The notes: generated by a model not told the origin, from the sequence alone. Counted from the first letter of the stretch, positions 1-27,899 are shown. The stretch: DNA of 64,000 nucleotides from Bolinopsis microptera (GCF_026151205.1 NC_087076.1:13811675-13875674); one strand, 5' to 3'. Made by a program: numbers and translations.

Positions 1-1012
1 AACAGTCTGAACAGAACCAAAACAGAGACAGCCATCAGAGTGTACACCACAATGTCACAGTATAAACACATGATAAGAGGCATTGAGACAGCCGTGGAGT
101 TCATCCCCAAACTGCGAACATATGCGGAGGAGCATTTTAGTGAGCACTGTAAGGACGCGCTGGTAAAGGCAGGGTTATTCGAGGGAGCTGGATGTCAGAT
201 GTGCGCTCCCGGGATAGGTTTGTTTTAGTTCCATTGCTTTTCTAGGATAGGTTTGTTTTCAGTTTCCTTCTTTTTTATAATAGGTTTGTTCTTAGTTTCC
301 ACTTATTTGTTTAATTTCAGCTGGAGCCCCAGTTTGCTCGGAGTACTGTCTGAACGTAGCTAAAGGTTGCATGAGGCCCATACTCTGTTACGTAACCCAA
401 TGGGAAGAGTGGATCAGACACCAGCAGTCAATAACCAGAGAACTCCTCGCCGTCTCAGGGGAACGGAGGAAGTTTCTAGGAACACTGATGACCACCTTTG
501 AGACGGAGATGTTAGAGCACGCTCCACAGTACAGGATATACGGGGAGTGCACCCCACCAGAGACCCCCACTAAGGGGGAACAAGCAGTGAAATACAAAGT
601 TGCCAGTCTGGTCCCTCCCGTCCTCCTCCACTCACGTGACCTCTTCATCAGACGGTTCAGTGATCTCCTCACCTCCCTCCCTCAACAGTTCTGTGAGGAG
701 ATGATGGGCAAGCAGCCCGTCACGGAGAACTGTTGGAACGGGCTGGACACTTCCGGGTATCACAAACCTCCCTCCCTCTTCAACATGGAGGATCAGAAGT
801 GTAACCCGGAGGTGCTGCCAGAGCGGTTACCCTGTGATCTGGCTACTGCCGGTAAGAACCTGGAGTGCGACAGAGGGAGTTATCTGATGACTGGGTACGC
901 GGCTACTCCGAGCGTGGAACCACCGGGCAGGGCTGGGAGTGGCAACCTTGTGGGACACCCAACTCAGCTTTATTTTTGTTTGTTTGTGTCAGTTTTTGTG
1001 TTGTCGAGGTGA
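1..1012 (+). CDS. glypican, C-terminal exons (5' part outside window)
   Basis: Glypicans are GPI-anchored heparan sulfate proteoglycans that tune Wnt, Hedgehog, BMP and FGF signalling at the cell surface. Two exons are seen: 1-217 (frame open from base 1) and 321-1012, joined through a GT-AG intron in phase 1. The join reads through the family signature around CQMC...VCSEYCLNVAKGC. Further on come EEMMGK and CWNG, both typical of the glypican core. The C-terminus has a hydrophobic stretch (LYFCLFVSVFVL) before the stop at 1010-1012, as expected of a GPI-attachment signal, with a small-residue region (AGSGN) before it as a possible omega site. Only one Ser-Gly pair is obvious in the tail, whereas many glypicans have several glycosaminoglycan sites. 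Which glypican subgroup this is cannot be decided from this part. Confidence 0.88.
218..320 (+). repeat. glypican intron with three copies of a donor-like motif
   Basis: This 103-nt intron begins at the donor GGATAG|GTTTGT. The stretch around the donor (ATAGGTTTGTTTT) recurs near 248 and, less exactly, near 281, so the intron is essentially three 33-35 bp units, each with a donor-like GT. The 5'-most donor gives the in-frame glypican join. Confidence 0.55.
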
Positions 1013-1221
1013 AATGTTGATGACCACGACGGAGGAATTTTCGTGAAATATTGTAATGGTGTACGTGTAGAGGAAATGCTTAATTTCACCCTAAATTTTG
1101 TTCCAGTAATTTATACATTATAATTGTTAATTCGATGCGATATTTAAAGATTTAATTGGTTTTCATTTTCGCGAGATTGGATTTCTGTTTTATTCAAATA
1201 ATTTGCTAAAAGTACAACTTT

Positions 1222-18589
<17,368 letters not shown>

Positions 18590-19869
18590 AACTCACATGA
18601 GCAAAGTACCAGATAACTCCCTCCAGAAGAAGTCATTCATGAATTACTAAACTTATAATGCTACATGGAAAAGTGTGTTAATGTTGTTTCCACAACAAAC
18701 AAGACATAATTAGTAAAACAAATTTATTCACGATCAATTTTGATCTATCTGCAATACTTTATTGCTGACTTTAATAGAACTAAAGTATATATTCTTTTAA
18801 TCCATGCTCCAAGAAAATCATATTACTGGCAGAATAATGATTAAAATATGCCAAATATCATATAATAAGGTATCCTAAAAATTTACGTAGCTAACAACAA
18901 GAAAACATATTTTTCAGTTCCTTTAAGAGAATTTCCCATGAATTGATAAAAAATAGACATGAATAGTTCTTCTCTTAAAGCAATTATATCAGACATGCTA
19001 TTAAACTACTGTCCCTTGATAGTGATACTATTCTTCATAATACCCCTTCATCGTAGTCCGATAGTTTCACTGCTTCTTAATATGATCCAAACCTGACCTG
19101 GAACTGGTATTGGCAAACAATTCATTTATAAGGAAATGTATTTATGATGTATCCAGTATCCTACTTGTTATTCTACCTGCCCTTAATAAATGTTTTCATA
19201 CTTCATCAGTCGCGCGCCGATGCAGCTTGTACTGATTTTTTTAAAGAAGCATCAACTCTGGTGATACAAGTGAAAAAAAATATATTTCAAATTAGATTTT
19301 TGAAAAAATGTTCTGTCGTCAATTTTTTATAAAGATCCAACAAATAAATTTAGCACATGATTTTTTAAAAACTCGCCTCCCTTATTTTATATTTATAATA
19401 AACAAACAAAACAAAAAGGGGGGGGGGACCCCAAACCCATGTAGCTGAGACACCTCACAGCAATGCAAGTTGACCAAAGTGCCTCTTGCTTGTGAAAATA
19501 ATAATAATAATAATAATAAAAACTTGTGAAAAGTGCTTCAACTACCCCCCGAAGAGTTGGGTTGTGAGTCCCCCTGGGATCATTTCGTCCCTAAAATTGT
19601 ACACAAGCTACAATAAATGATCTACAAAATGTACATAACAAATTTAGGACACATCATAGCTCGTTTTCTAAGCACTTAAGGGGGAACTGAAACCAGGTTT
19701 TTGATCAGAAAGTAAAAATAAGTTTTACCTTCGATCGTAACAATTCTGAGAAAAAGCGCGGCGGTACAAGTAAAATCCGTTAATGTTTAAGTGTTGCGGT
19801 GAACATTTCAACTGATTTGTCTGAGCACAGCGTCGATTATTGATGTACATATTATATTATATATAATAC

Positions 19870-20233
19870 GGCCAGGTAGCGCAGTTGGTTAGAACGCCTG
19901 TCTTACAATCGTTAGGTTGCGAGTTCGAAACCCACTGACTGCCTGGTCGTGGGGTGAGCGTCGTCGACGTTCAGCTAAGGATCATGAGTGGTCTATGCAG
20001 CCCCCCGGTCTACTCAGCCGAATACTCGAGAAATCGGGTGTGAGGGTTAAATGAGGAGCTGCACATTGCAGCAAAGTCTCGGACGAAGAAAGTATGGTAC
20101 ACACTACCTTAACCGTCACTGGCCAAAAAGATCCTTCGGCTTCCTGTAATTGGCTGGTTGCACTTGTGTAACATTGTGGCTGTTGGAATACACCGAAGTA
20201 AAATAAGTGTCTAGATAAAAAATATATATAAAA
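19870..20233 (+). mobile_element. tRNA-derived SINE
   Basis: The head reads as a degraded tRNA. There is an A box TAGCGCAGTTGG at 19877-19888, a B box GAGTTCGAAACCC at 19921-19933, and complementary ends GGCCAGG/CCTGGTC forming an acceptor-like stem. About 280 bp of unrelated body follow, then an A/T-rich tail (AAAAAATATATATAAA). An internal RNA polymerase III promoter followed by a body and an A-rich tail is the SINE layout. The family is not recognised. Confidence 0.78.
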
Positions 20234-20398
20234 CTAGCACGAACTTTAGACCAAATATCTTACGGGACTTGGAATAGCAAGAAAGTGACTAAAAGGTATA
20301 GCAGGACGCAATGAAACTACCAAACCACGATGTATGTTGCCACCCCATGGGAACATTAAAATATATCGACTCTGTAGTCTGTTACATCGTTTTATACA

Positions 20399-21090
20399 TT
20401 ATTTGTTATATGTAGTGTTGAAAGTATTAAAAATACACCTTTTATAAAAATACGTCGAAAAGAATCCAGGGTGATACAGGATTGGAAAGTGCAGACTGTA
20501 TAATTTTTTTTCCAGCAGTGAGCAGCAGTCTGCAGTTAGCAGCAGTTTTTTTTGCACTATAGTCCTTCTGTGACCCCTGCCTCCTGAATTTTGTTTTACT
20601 TAATCAATATCAATATAAAATTGTTATGTTATGTTTGATCGACGATGTCAATCCATCTAATTTCTAATCGATATCGTTGCTTTGCGATGAACGACGCGAA
20701 GCAAGAATGCTAGTTTGCGCGGCGCGTCGAAGCGGCGAAGTCCTCCATATGTTATGTAAATTTAAGTTTATCATAAATCAGTCTGGTGGTGGTCTTTTCA
20801 TATTTTTGGTTTCATCCTTATGTTATTGACGATGTCAATTCTTCCAAACTCGGCGAGGCCCAGTAGCGCGAAAAGCATCATTGAGTGCGCGGCCCGGCCC
20901 AGTAACGCATTGCGCTACAAATCCTTTTGTGGCGAAGAAGCAGTTTACAAATTTTAATTCCAATTAGAAAAGTTTGAATAGCTTTTTAAATTTTTAAATT
21001 TTCGAATTCTAAAAATATAATTATGTTTTTTATCATATTTCTTAAAATTGAATATATATAGTAAAACAAATTTTAGTAAAACAAATTTAA
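20399..21090. repeat. segments repeated near 28008-28080
   Basis: TTATTTGTTATATGTAG...TGAAAGTATTAAAA (20399-20436) matches 28008-28043 with a few changes. AGTAAAACAAATTTTAGTAA (about 21061) matches about 28048-28080. The two blocks are about 640 bp apart here but adjacent at 28 kb, on either side of the retrotransposon. Confidence 0.5.
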
Positions 21091-22296
21091 ATTTTGGTAT
21101 TTATTAATAACAATCAAAACATATCATATCATAAAAATAAAGCCGCGCGTTGGTTGACTGCCTCAGTATGGTGAATAATTTAAGCTTGAAGGTGCCCTGC
21201 GCATTTACAGAACATTATGCGGCGATCACATGATCACGAGGACCTGTGAGCGCCAAATTTAATTTAAACTTTCTAGAAATCGTACATCACTACGAGTTAC
21301 TCATGCTTTTGAATTATAGGAGTGCGGATTGTCATGTATTTCATTCATTCATACTTAATCGGTTTAAAGCTGTATATTTAGAGCTCACTATTGTTTGAAC
21401 TATGAAAGCAGAACGTAAATAATGGACAATATACCGACGACAATACCAAGGACCCGAGTGCCGCATTGACTTTTCCGGATCCGTTTTTACCGAAGGCTTA
21501 TCCACCAGTTACTCATGCTGCATGTATAGTCTGATAATATTTTGTTTTATCTCTAGCAAGCATTCTGTAAGTTGGAGTGTCGTATTTATTATAGAAGAGC
21601 CAGCCAACCTCCGCATTACAATCTTTTGTATGCCAGGTTCGTTTATAAAATCTAATCATATAATAAGATTGATCCAATAGTCTAAGATGAACGGTATATC
21701 TTAGCTCATCGTTATTAAAATCCTAATGGATGAATTAATCAAGTAATGTTCCCTTCCAACACAACTAAACAACAAACAAATGCTTGCTCACCAGTGGTGA
21801 CGCAATCGTAGGGGCATGCAGTTGGTTCAGATAACTCTCACCCCGACGACAGCGTCGAGAAATTATCAAATGATGCATTTGCGCCATACTGGACACATTT
21901 TATATTTAATATTTTGTGGTTTGTAGAAATTAGTGTCATCTAAAGTATAGCTTAACTGGCGAGCAAGCATCGTCCCACTCGGCGGGGACGAAAATACCGA
22001 GTCCAATCACAGAAAGTTAACCAAAAGATAAAAACAAGAGCTCGGATATCAACAAAAATCACACGCTCCAGACGACGGGGGAAGAGAGGATAGGAAGTAA
22101 GCTGCTGGGCTCAACAAATTTTGATAATTGTAAACAAATTTGTTCTTGTGCCCTATAATAATTTGGTATTGAGGTATGACCCTGTACTGTGCGTGATAGT
22201 GAAAATGAAAGTGAATGTGAATCTGCAATGCGAACGAAATGAGTTATGGCCAGACGATTCTTCAATTTCAAAATAATAAAGTCAAAGGACTCTGTT

Positions 22297-25200
22297 TTAA
22301 AATACAAGCTCATTCTTATCGAAGTTTAATTCTGTCCATTCTAATTCTTCGTACCTGGACTGTATCTTGAGTAGCTCACTTTTCAGTGTTACTTTAACTA
22401 AGTTCGTTGACTTAGTAAAGCTTATCATACTGTCAATTTTTCGACAGTCGTTCCACATTTTTGTTGATTGATAAATGAAAGAGGAGGATGGGTTCGGGGT
22501 GATGAACTGGTCTGAACGTCTTTGTGATGGTGATCTGTGGAGTAAAGATAGGAGTGAGATTGGAGATTCTAATCTGACAATTTTGAACAGTTCTAATAGA
22601 CATGTGTATTTGTACAGGTTGTGGACGGTAAGAAGGCCGTTCTTGTTAAACAACGGCTTTGTATGCTCTTTTTCAAAGAATTCTCTTCCTAGGATTTGTT
22701 CATCTATACAACGTGTTCTGGCACATGTTCTAAATTTATCTAGATATGCTTCAAGGTCACCAAATAGTATTCTGATACATTTTTTCTGAGTGATGAAGAT
22801 AGGTTGAAGCATATTATTACTCGACCCACCCCATACCGATATTCCAAATCTTAGGTGTGACTCAAATAACGTGTGGTACAATTCTTTATGGTGTTTTTTC
22901 GGGATAACGTGTCGTATTCTACTGAGTCTTCCGATCTCACACCTAAGTTTCGAGTTGAGGGCTCTTATTTGAACATCCCATTTTAGCTTTTCGTCAATAA
23001 TAACACCTAAAAACTTGGTCTCTTTAACTTGCTTTATTACCGTATTATTTAGAGTTAGTATATATTCTGATTCGTTATCTGCCTCATTACCAGTAGCTGT
23101 ACGTGACGGATTGAAGTGGATGTAGCAGCATTTCTTTATATTTATATGTAATAGATTGCATTTCATGTACTGGTGTAACAAACGGAGAATTTCGTTTGCT
23201 CTTGCATACAGTTTTTTTCTACATCCATCTACTACGAATATGTTTGTGTCATCTGCAAATAGTATGAACTTGCCCAGATCAGTTGTTCTAAATAAGTCGT
23301 TAACATATATTATAAATAGCAAGGGTCCGAGACAAGAGCCTTGGGGAACTCCAAAGAGAACAGGCAGCTTGTCAGACTCTTCGCCCAGTACAGAGACATA
23401 TTGATATCTATTAGAGAGATAACTAGCGATGAGTCTATTGGCGTTTCCACGTATTCCATAGTTGTCTAGTTTATTAAGTAGTTTTTCATGTGAGATCGTG
23501 TCAAACGCTTTAGATAGATCAATAAATATTCCTAGTACATGCAGTTTTTTGCTAAGACAGGATTCTATGTAATTCACTGAGGAGTTGAGGGCATGGCTTG
23601 TGGAGTGATTTTTTCTAAATCCGTACTGGTTCTCGTAAATCATTTTCTGGGACTGAAAGAAGCTATACAGTCTGTTGTAAATAATTTTTTCAAATATCTT
23701 ACCAAAAACAGCTAAAGTTGATACTGGCCTATAGTTTTCCAGCAATTCCTCATTATCCTTCTTATAGATCGGACTGATTCTCCCAGTCTTTAAATCATCT
23801 GGGAATACTCCATTCCTCATGCATTCACTGTATAATAAAGATAGTATAGGACAGATCACTTTAGACGATTCTTTAACTACATGTATTGGGATGTCGGATG
23901 ACTTCCCATTCTTCAGTTCAGATATAATCATTCTAACCTCGTCAGCTGTACAGTCATTAATGAAAATACTGGACGTGTTTGCTCTAGGCAGGTAGTCATA
24001 AAAACTAGGAAGATTGTTAATAGTTAGTTCTCCAATTTCATTATATGCCCCGTTTAAATTAGACGCTAGAGAAACAAAATACTTATTAAATTCATTGGCT
24101 ATTACTCTACGATTGGTTATCTTCTCATTGTTTATAGTAAACAGTGGTTTTATTTGCCGTTTCTGTTTGCCCCGTATTTGATTAATCAGTTCCCATGTCT
24201 TCTTACTATTACCGTTTGTGTCTGCAAATTTTCCCATGAAATACTTAGTTTGAACATCTTTGCGATCTTTTTTAACCATCCTTCTATAATCCTTATAAGT
24301 TTTGTATCTATAACGTTTTTCACAACATTTCAAGCATTGACATGTTCCACCTTTATAATCAGTTTCACCGAGTTTACATTTTTTCTTTCTAACTTTAGCC
24401 CAATTGTCATAGAGCTGGTGCTGATGCTTGATTTTGGCTATAAGCCCAGGTGTGATCCATGGGTTATTTTGTGTAGTTCTTTTGGAAGACTTAGGGGTTG
24501 CCAACTTACACGTTTTATCGATACTACTTTTGAAAACATCATGAAATACCGTGAAGTTGTCAATTACTTTATTCTCTAATTCATGTTCCAAGTCCTTTAC
24601 AAAAGAGGTAACATTAGACTTACAGTAGTCGTAATATTGTTTATATTTTAGGTTACTCTTAGTGGATCCCATACTCTTTTCAAATATTTGAAAGACTGGT
24701 GAGTGGTGGGATATACGATCAGTAAGTGTGCCTGAGGCTATTATACTCTCTACATCGTTAGTTATAATATTGTCAATACACGATACTTTACAACCTGGCT
24801 TCTCATGAGTTGGCAGAGATATTAGGGGAAAAAATCCTCTACTGAACAGGACTTCCTCATAACGTTTTACAATCGCATTATCCTTATTATGTAGATCAAT
24901 GTTGAAATCACCTGCCAGGTAACTGCATTTCGGCAAATTATCGAGAATTGCTGAGAGTTCTAATAATGCAACATTTACATCACCACTTGGAGGGCGATAC
25001 ACTACACCAACAGTGACCGGAGTATTCTTGCTGCTTATCGTAACAAATAGAGTTTCTAGGTTTTCAGATATATGGGACAAATTGCCATTTACTGTAGCAC
25101 TGAGGGTATCACATACATAAAGAGCGACTCCAGTGCCTTTTCTTTTATCTTGCAAAGTGTTTTGGTAGAAACTATTGTATCCAGTCAGTTGGTAAAGGTC

Positions 25201-25665
25201 ACTTAATTCGGGGCCTTCATTTGTTTCTGCTAAAGCAATGATCGAAAATTTCATATATCTCTGTAGTTCTATTGCCAGAGTATCAAAGTTAGATTTATTA
25301 CCATCGATATTTTGAAATAATAATGATGAGTACTCGTTCATTTGGTTGCAAAATGTTTTATTAAATTCTTTAACACTATATGGGTTACAGTTATTGAGTA
25401 ATCGGTTGATGTTTACAAGTGTTTCATCAATGTCAGTACTATTATTTTCAGAGTCAGTATCTTCATATATAAACGGATTGTAACGAGTACTTGCCAAGTG
25501 TACACAGTTAGGGCAGTAAAAATCTTCATATATTTTGTTTGTACTGGATTTAGTATAGCATTTATGGTGCATAGCACAGTCACACCTACAACATTCAGCA
25601 ATGAATTGGCCAATGGAAATGAATTTTGTACAGACAGGGCATACCTCTTTGGTCAATTTATTCAT
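22297..25665 (-). CDS. retrotransposon ORF2: PHD finger, APE endonuclease, reverse transcriptase
   Basis: The 1122-aa protein makes the nick and copies element RNA into DNA at the target. A Cys/His zinc finger of PHD type fills residues ~9-57 (CPVC...CCRCDCAMHHKC...CPNC). The EEP/APE endonuclease follows at about 100-330, with FQNIDG, ALAETNE and LAGDFNIDL. Its last motif reads SHHSP, where SDH is usual. Reverse transcriptase spans about 570-850, with NYRPVSTL, FIDLSKAFDT, GVPQGSCLGPLLF and the catalytic FADD. The start ATG overlaps the ORF1 stop, so translation probably depends on ORF1 termination. The frame is intact throughout. The first 60 residues being a PHD finger is an addition to the usual APE-RT layout. 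Confidence 0.92.
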   Translation of the reverse strand: MNKLTKEVCPVCTKFISIGQFIAECCRCDCAMHHKCYTKSSTNKIYEDFYCPNCVHLASTRYNPFIYEDTDSENNSTDIDETLVNINRLLNNCNPYSVKEFNKTFCNQMNEYSSLLFQNIDGNKSNFDTLAIELQRYMKFSIIALAETNEGPELSDLYQLTGYNSFYQNTLQDKRKGTGVALYVCDTLSATVNGNLSHISENLETLFVTISSKNTPVTVGVVYRPPSGDVNVALLELSAILDNLPKCSYLAGDFNIDLHNKDNAIVKRYEEVLFSRGFFPLISLPTHEKPGCKVSCIDNIITNDVESIIASGTLTDRISHHSPVFQIFEKSMGSTKSNLKYKQYYDYCKSNVTSFVKDLEHELENKVIDNFTVFHDVFKSSIDKTCKLATPKSSKRTTQNNPWITPGLIAKIKHQHQLYDNWAKVRKKKCKLGETDYKGGTCQCLKCCEKRYRYKTYKDYRRMVKKDRKDVQTKYFMGKFADTNGNSKKTWELINQIRGKQKRQIKPLFTINNEKITNRRVIANEFNKYFVSLASNLNGAYNEIGELTINNLPSFYDYLPRANTSSIFINDCTADEVRMIISELKNGKSSDIPIHVVKESSKVICPILSLLYSECMRNGVFPDDLKTGRISPIYKKDNEELLENYRPVSTLAVFGKIFEKIIYNRLYSFFQSQKMIYENQYGFRKNHSTSHALNSSVNYIESCLSKKLHVLGIFIDLSKAFDTISHEKLLNKLDNYGIRGNANRLIASYLSNRYQYVSVLGEESDKLPVLFGVPQGSCLGPLLFIIYVNDLFRTTDLGKFILFADDTNIFVVDGCRKKLYARANEILRLLHQYMKCNLLHINIKKCCYIHFNPSRTATGNEADNESEYILTLNNTVIKQVKETKFLGVIIDEKLKWDVQIRALNSKLRCEIGRLSRIRHVIPKKHHKELYHTLFESHLRFGISVWGGSSNNMLQPIFITQKKCIRILFGDLEAYLDKFRTCARTRCIDEQILGREFFEKEHTKPLFNKNGLLTVHNLYKYTCLLELFKIVRLESPISLLSLLHRSPSQRRSDQFITPNPSSSFIYQSTKMWNDCRKIDSMISFTKSTNLVKVTLKSELLKIQSRYEELEWTELNFDKNELVF

Positions 25666-27899
25666 GGGTACGGTACGTAACCTTCCCCATGTTGAGTCGC
25701 AGCAGCAGCAGGAGAGGAACCACCCATCGTCTGGGAGTATAAGCGATTGTCAACTTTATCCGATCTCTTCTTCCTTCTATCAGTCCCTCCATTCATCCTT
25801 AAAAGTATTGTATTACGTATAAGAACCCCCAGTTTTGCTGTACCACTCCAATTGAGGTGTAAATAGTCCGGTCTCTGGTTTCGTCCAATGTTCCTAGAGA
25901 ATTGCTGGCTTAGGAGCCCAGCCTCATCACAGAACATGTCAAAACCAGGTACCAAAGTCACACCAAAGTTGGAATGGAGCAGCTCCTTAAAAATTAATTC
26001 ATTATAATGTGCAACTTTACGATTTAGCTCAACGAGTTTGGTTGGCAGCAGCGGACACACAAATATATTTGCTTTGGGGTTAAGCGCTTGGATCATTTCT
26101 ACTTTCTGAACAAATGGTTTAAAAACATTGTTCTTTATATCAGCGGTATTTTTGATCTCAGGTTTCCTGATATCATTTATACCACACATCAAGAGAACAT
26201 TCCTGTATCCACATGAAACTGTAGGATTTATATCCCCCACTACCGGAGCAAAATACTGTTTTCCGGGGAGCCACTGCCCAAATGATTTTTTGGGGTCCAG
26301 CCCGAATTTGAGACCACCAGTATGCGAGTCTCCGATGATACATGTAGAGTTCCTGTTTCTAAAGCTAACTGAACGAAAAGTTAGGCTGTATCTCACCCCA
26401 CCAGTTATTGCCCCATCCTCGATACAGTGGCTGTAGAACTCTTGGCTGCGTCGAGTCATGCGATACATGGATCTTGGCACACATGTATGGTCATGAGCCA
26501 TATGATCCGTCTTCTTATCAAAGAATTTGATGTTGCACTGGCCTCCAATAGAAACAGTGAAAATTTCGGATTCAGGGTGGATGGTAGTTTCATCATCCGA
26601 GTGTTTCGGTAGGGAGCCATCCTCTTTGAAGCGATTGATCAGCAGGCTATTGATCTTCGGTTTTTCACCACTACAGAATGCACCATTGATTTTGTCCACT
26701 AGATTGGAGAAGCTAGTTGAAGCTAGTTGGCCATTGGATGACTTGGAGCCATTATACTTGTATGGTTCTCCCAAAGAATACACAGCACGAGCTCCCTCCA
26801 CAACAAAATCCTCGTCAAGTGATTGGCAGGCAAGGAGGAGAGTTTCCTGCTCTTCTGTGGTAATAAACTCTTCTATAGCGCCTACAACTGGTTCTTCTTT
26901 TGATTGAAGATGCTCATTAGCTATTAGGTCTGGGCCAGGGGCAAGTGAAGAACTGGTAATTTGGACGTTTAAATGGTCAGAAGAAGCCAAGGAATTTCGC
27001 TCAAGAGTGTTCAAAGACTGTCTAATGGCTGTTAGCTCCTGATTCGTCTCCAGAGACTGCTTGGAATTTAGCTCCTGGAGATTCTTCTCTATTTTTTCCA
27101 TGAGATCGTTGGTCTTGGAGGAAGATTGAGCACTTACTTGAGGAGTAGAAAAGTCCTGCAGTTGCTTGTTCAACACTTTAATCTGTTCTGTTAGGCCACT
27201 ATCAGACTCAGAAACCTTTCCGAGTGAAGAGTCAACTGAAGTTTTCAGCTGCTTTAGATCTCCTTCCATCACTTCAACCCATGCTGGAGCAGTGCCCTTG
27301 TCACTTACCAGTAGGTGCTTGATATGGAGGTCAAGGTTCTGGATGGCAGCAATGCTGTCGTTTAGACTGTCAAAGTCAACCTTTGCAAGCTTTTCACCAA
27401 AAGCTGTGATGGTATTAAGCTTCTCTGTGGCAATAGCTGTCTCACACTGACTGTTAGATTTTTGAAGTGTCAGAGTGTTCCTACACACATAACACACATC
27501 TTCAGCAGTTTCGAATGTGGGGATTGGTGAAACCAAACAAAAAGGGCAGTGCCAATTGGTCATGCTGTTGACATTTTTCTGGTTGAGTCCATTCATAGTT
27601 AGACAGTCTATGTGCCAATATTGCTTGCACTTTACACAGTCAATCTTCCATGACGATATTGACTTACTACATGGACATTTCGTCTTGTCCCTGTGTGAAC
27701 TGTCAAACTTTGGGGGTGTTACATCACTGTCTACAACAATAGTTTCACAAGATACATCCTTTCCCTTCGCCTCTGGTCCTGGAGTGTTGTTCTTGATTCG
27801 GGACTTTGCCTTTTTGTCCGCAGGGGAAGGAATCCGAGAGTTATTGGTGATAGATGAGGCTCTCTTGTTACTCTTGTTGTTGTCACCCATACTCAGCAA
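25662..27899 (-). CDS. retrotransposon ORF1: PHD finger, coiled coil, AlkB-like dioxygenase, SGNH hydrolase
   Basis: A 745-aa ORF1 protein, presumably part of the element RNP. A basic, Ser-rich start is followed by a zinc finger of PHD type (residues ~74-140, CPCS...CVKC...HIDC...CPFC...CYVC) and a heptad-rich stretch (~160-310). Residues ~365-512 match AlkB-type 2OG-Fe(II) dioxygenases: NSLLINRF, then HSD (H433, D435) as metal ligands, TVSIGG, distal H491 and the 2OG-binding RYSLTFR (R503, R509). Residues ~518-700 match SGNH/GDSL hydrolases: GDS (S525), GIND (N575) and the Asp/His pair DYLHLN (D678, H681). Esterase-bearing ORF1s are known from CR1/L2-type elements; an AlkB domain joined to one is unusual. 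Which substrates either domain acts on is not shown by the sequence. Confidence 0.85.
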   Translation of the reverse strand: MLSMGDNNKSNKRASSITNNSRIPSPADKKAKSRIKNNTPGPEAKGKDVSCETIVVDSDVTPPKFDSSHRDKTKCPCSKSISSWKIDCVKCKQYWHIDCLTMNGLNQKNVNSMTNWHCPFCLVSPIPTFETAEDVCYVCRNTLTLQKSNSQCETAIATEKLNTITAFGEKLAKVDFDSLNDSIAAIQNLDLHIKHLLVSDKGTAPAWVEVMEGDLKQLKTSVDSSLGKVSESDSGLTEQIKVLNKQLQDFSTPQVSAQSSSKTNDLMEKIEKNLQELNSKQSLETNQELTAIRQSLNTLERNSLASSDHLNVQITSSSLAPGPDLIANEHLQSKEEPVVGAIEEFITTEEQETLLLACQSLDEDFVVEGARAVYSLGEPYKYNGSKSSNGQLASTSFSNLVDKINGAFCSGEKPKINSLLINRFKEDGSLPKHSDDETTIHPESEIFTVSIGGQCNIKFFDKKTDHMAHDHTCVPRSMYRMTRRSQEFYSHCIEDGAITGGVRYSLTFRSVSFRNRNSTCIIGDSHTGGLKFGLDPKKSFGQWLPGKQYFAPVVGDINPTVSCGYRNVLLMCGINDIRKPEIKNTADIKNNVFKPFVQKVEMIQALNPKANIFVCPLLPTKLVELNRKVAHYNELIFKELLHSNFGVTLVPGFDMFCDEAGLLSQQFSRNIGRNQRPDYLHLNWSGTAKLGVLIRNTILLRMNGGTDRRKKRSDKVDNRLYSQTMGGSSPAAAATQHGEGYVPYP

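Larger units (their letters stand above)
18590..22050. other. intergenic region
   Basis: Lies between the 5' end of the WDR62-like gene and the 3' end of the first retrotransposon. I see no gene. It holds a poly-G run near 19419, an ATA microsatellite near 19500, the SINE at 19870, and AT-rich stretches. Motifs at 20399-20440 and 21061-21090 recur near the 5' end of the retrotransposon at 28008-28080. Confidence 0.6.

Noticed and set aside
19870-19950. Functional tRNA gene
   Set aside because: The anticodon stem-loop does not pair well and a SINE body with an A-rich tail follows directly.
22475-22789. Plus-strand ORFs across 22.4-27.9 kb and 58.9-60.5 kb
   Set aside because: Shadows of the long minus-strand retrotransposon ORFs, with no domain resemblance.
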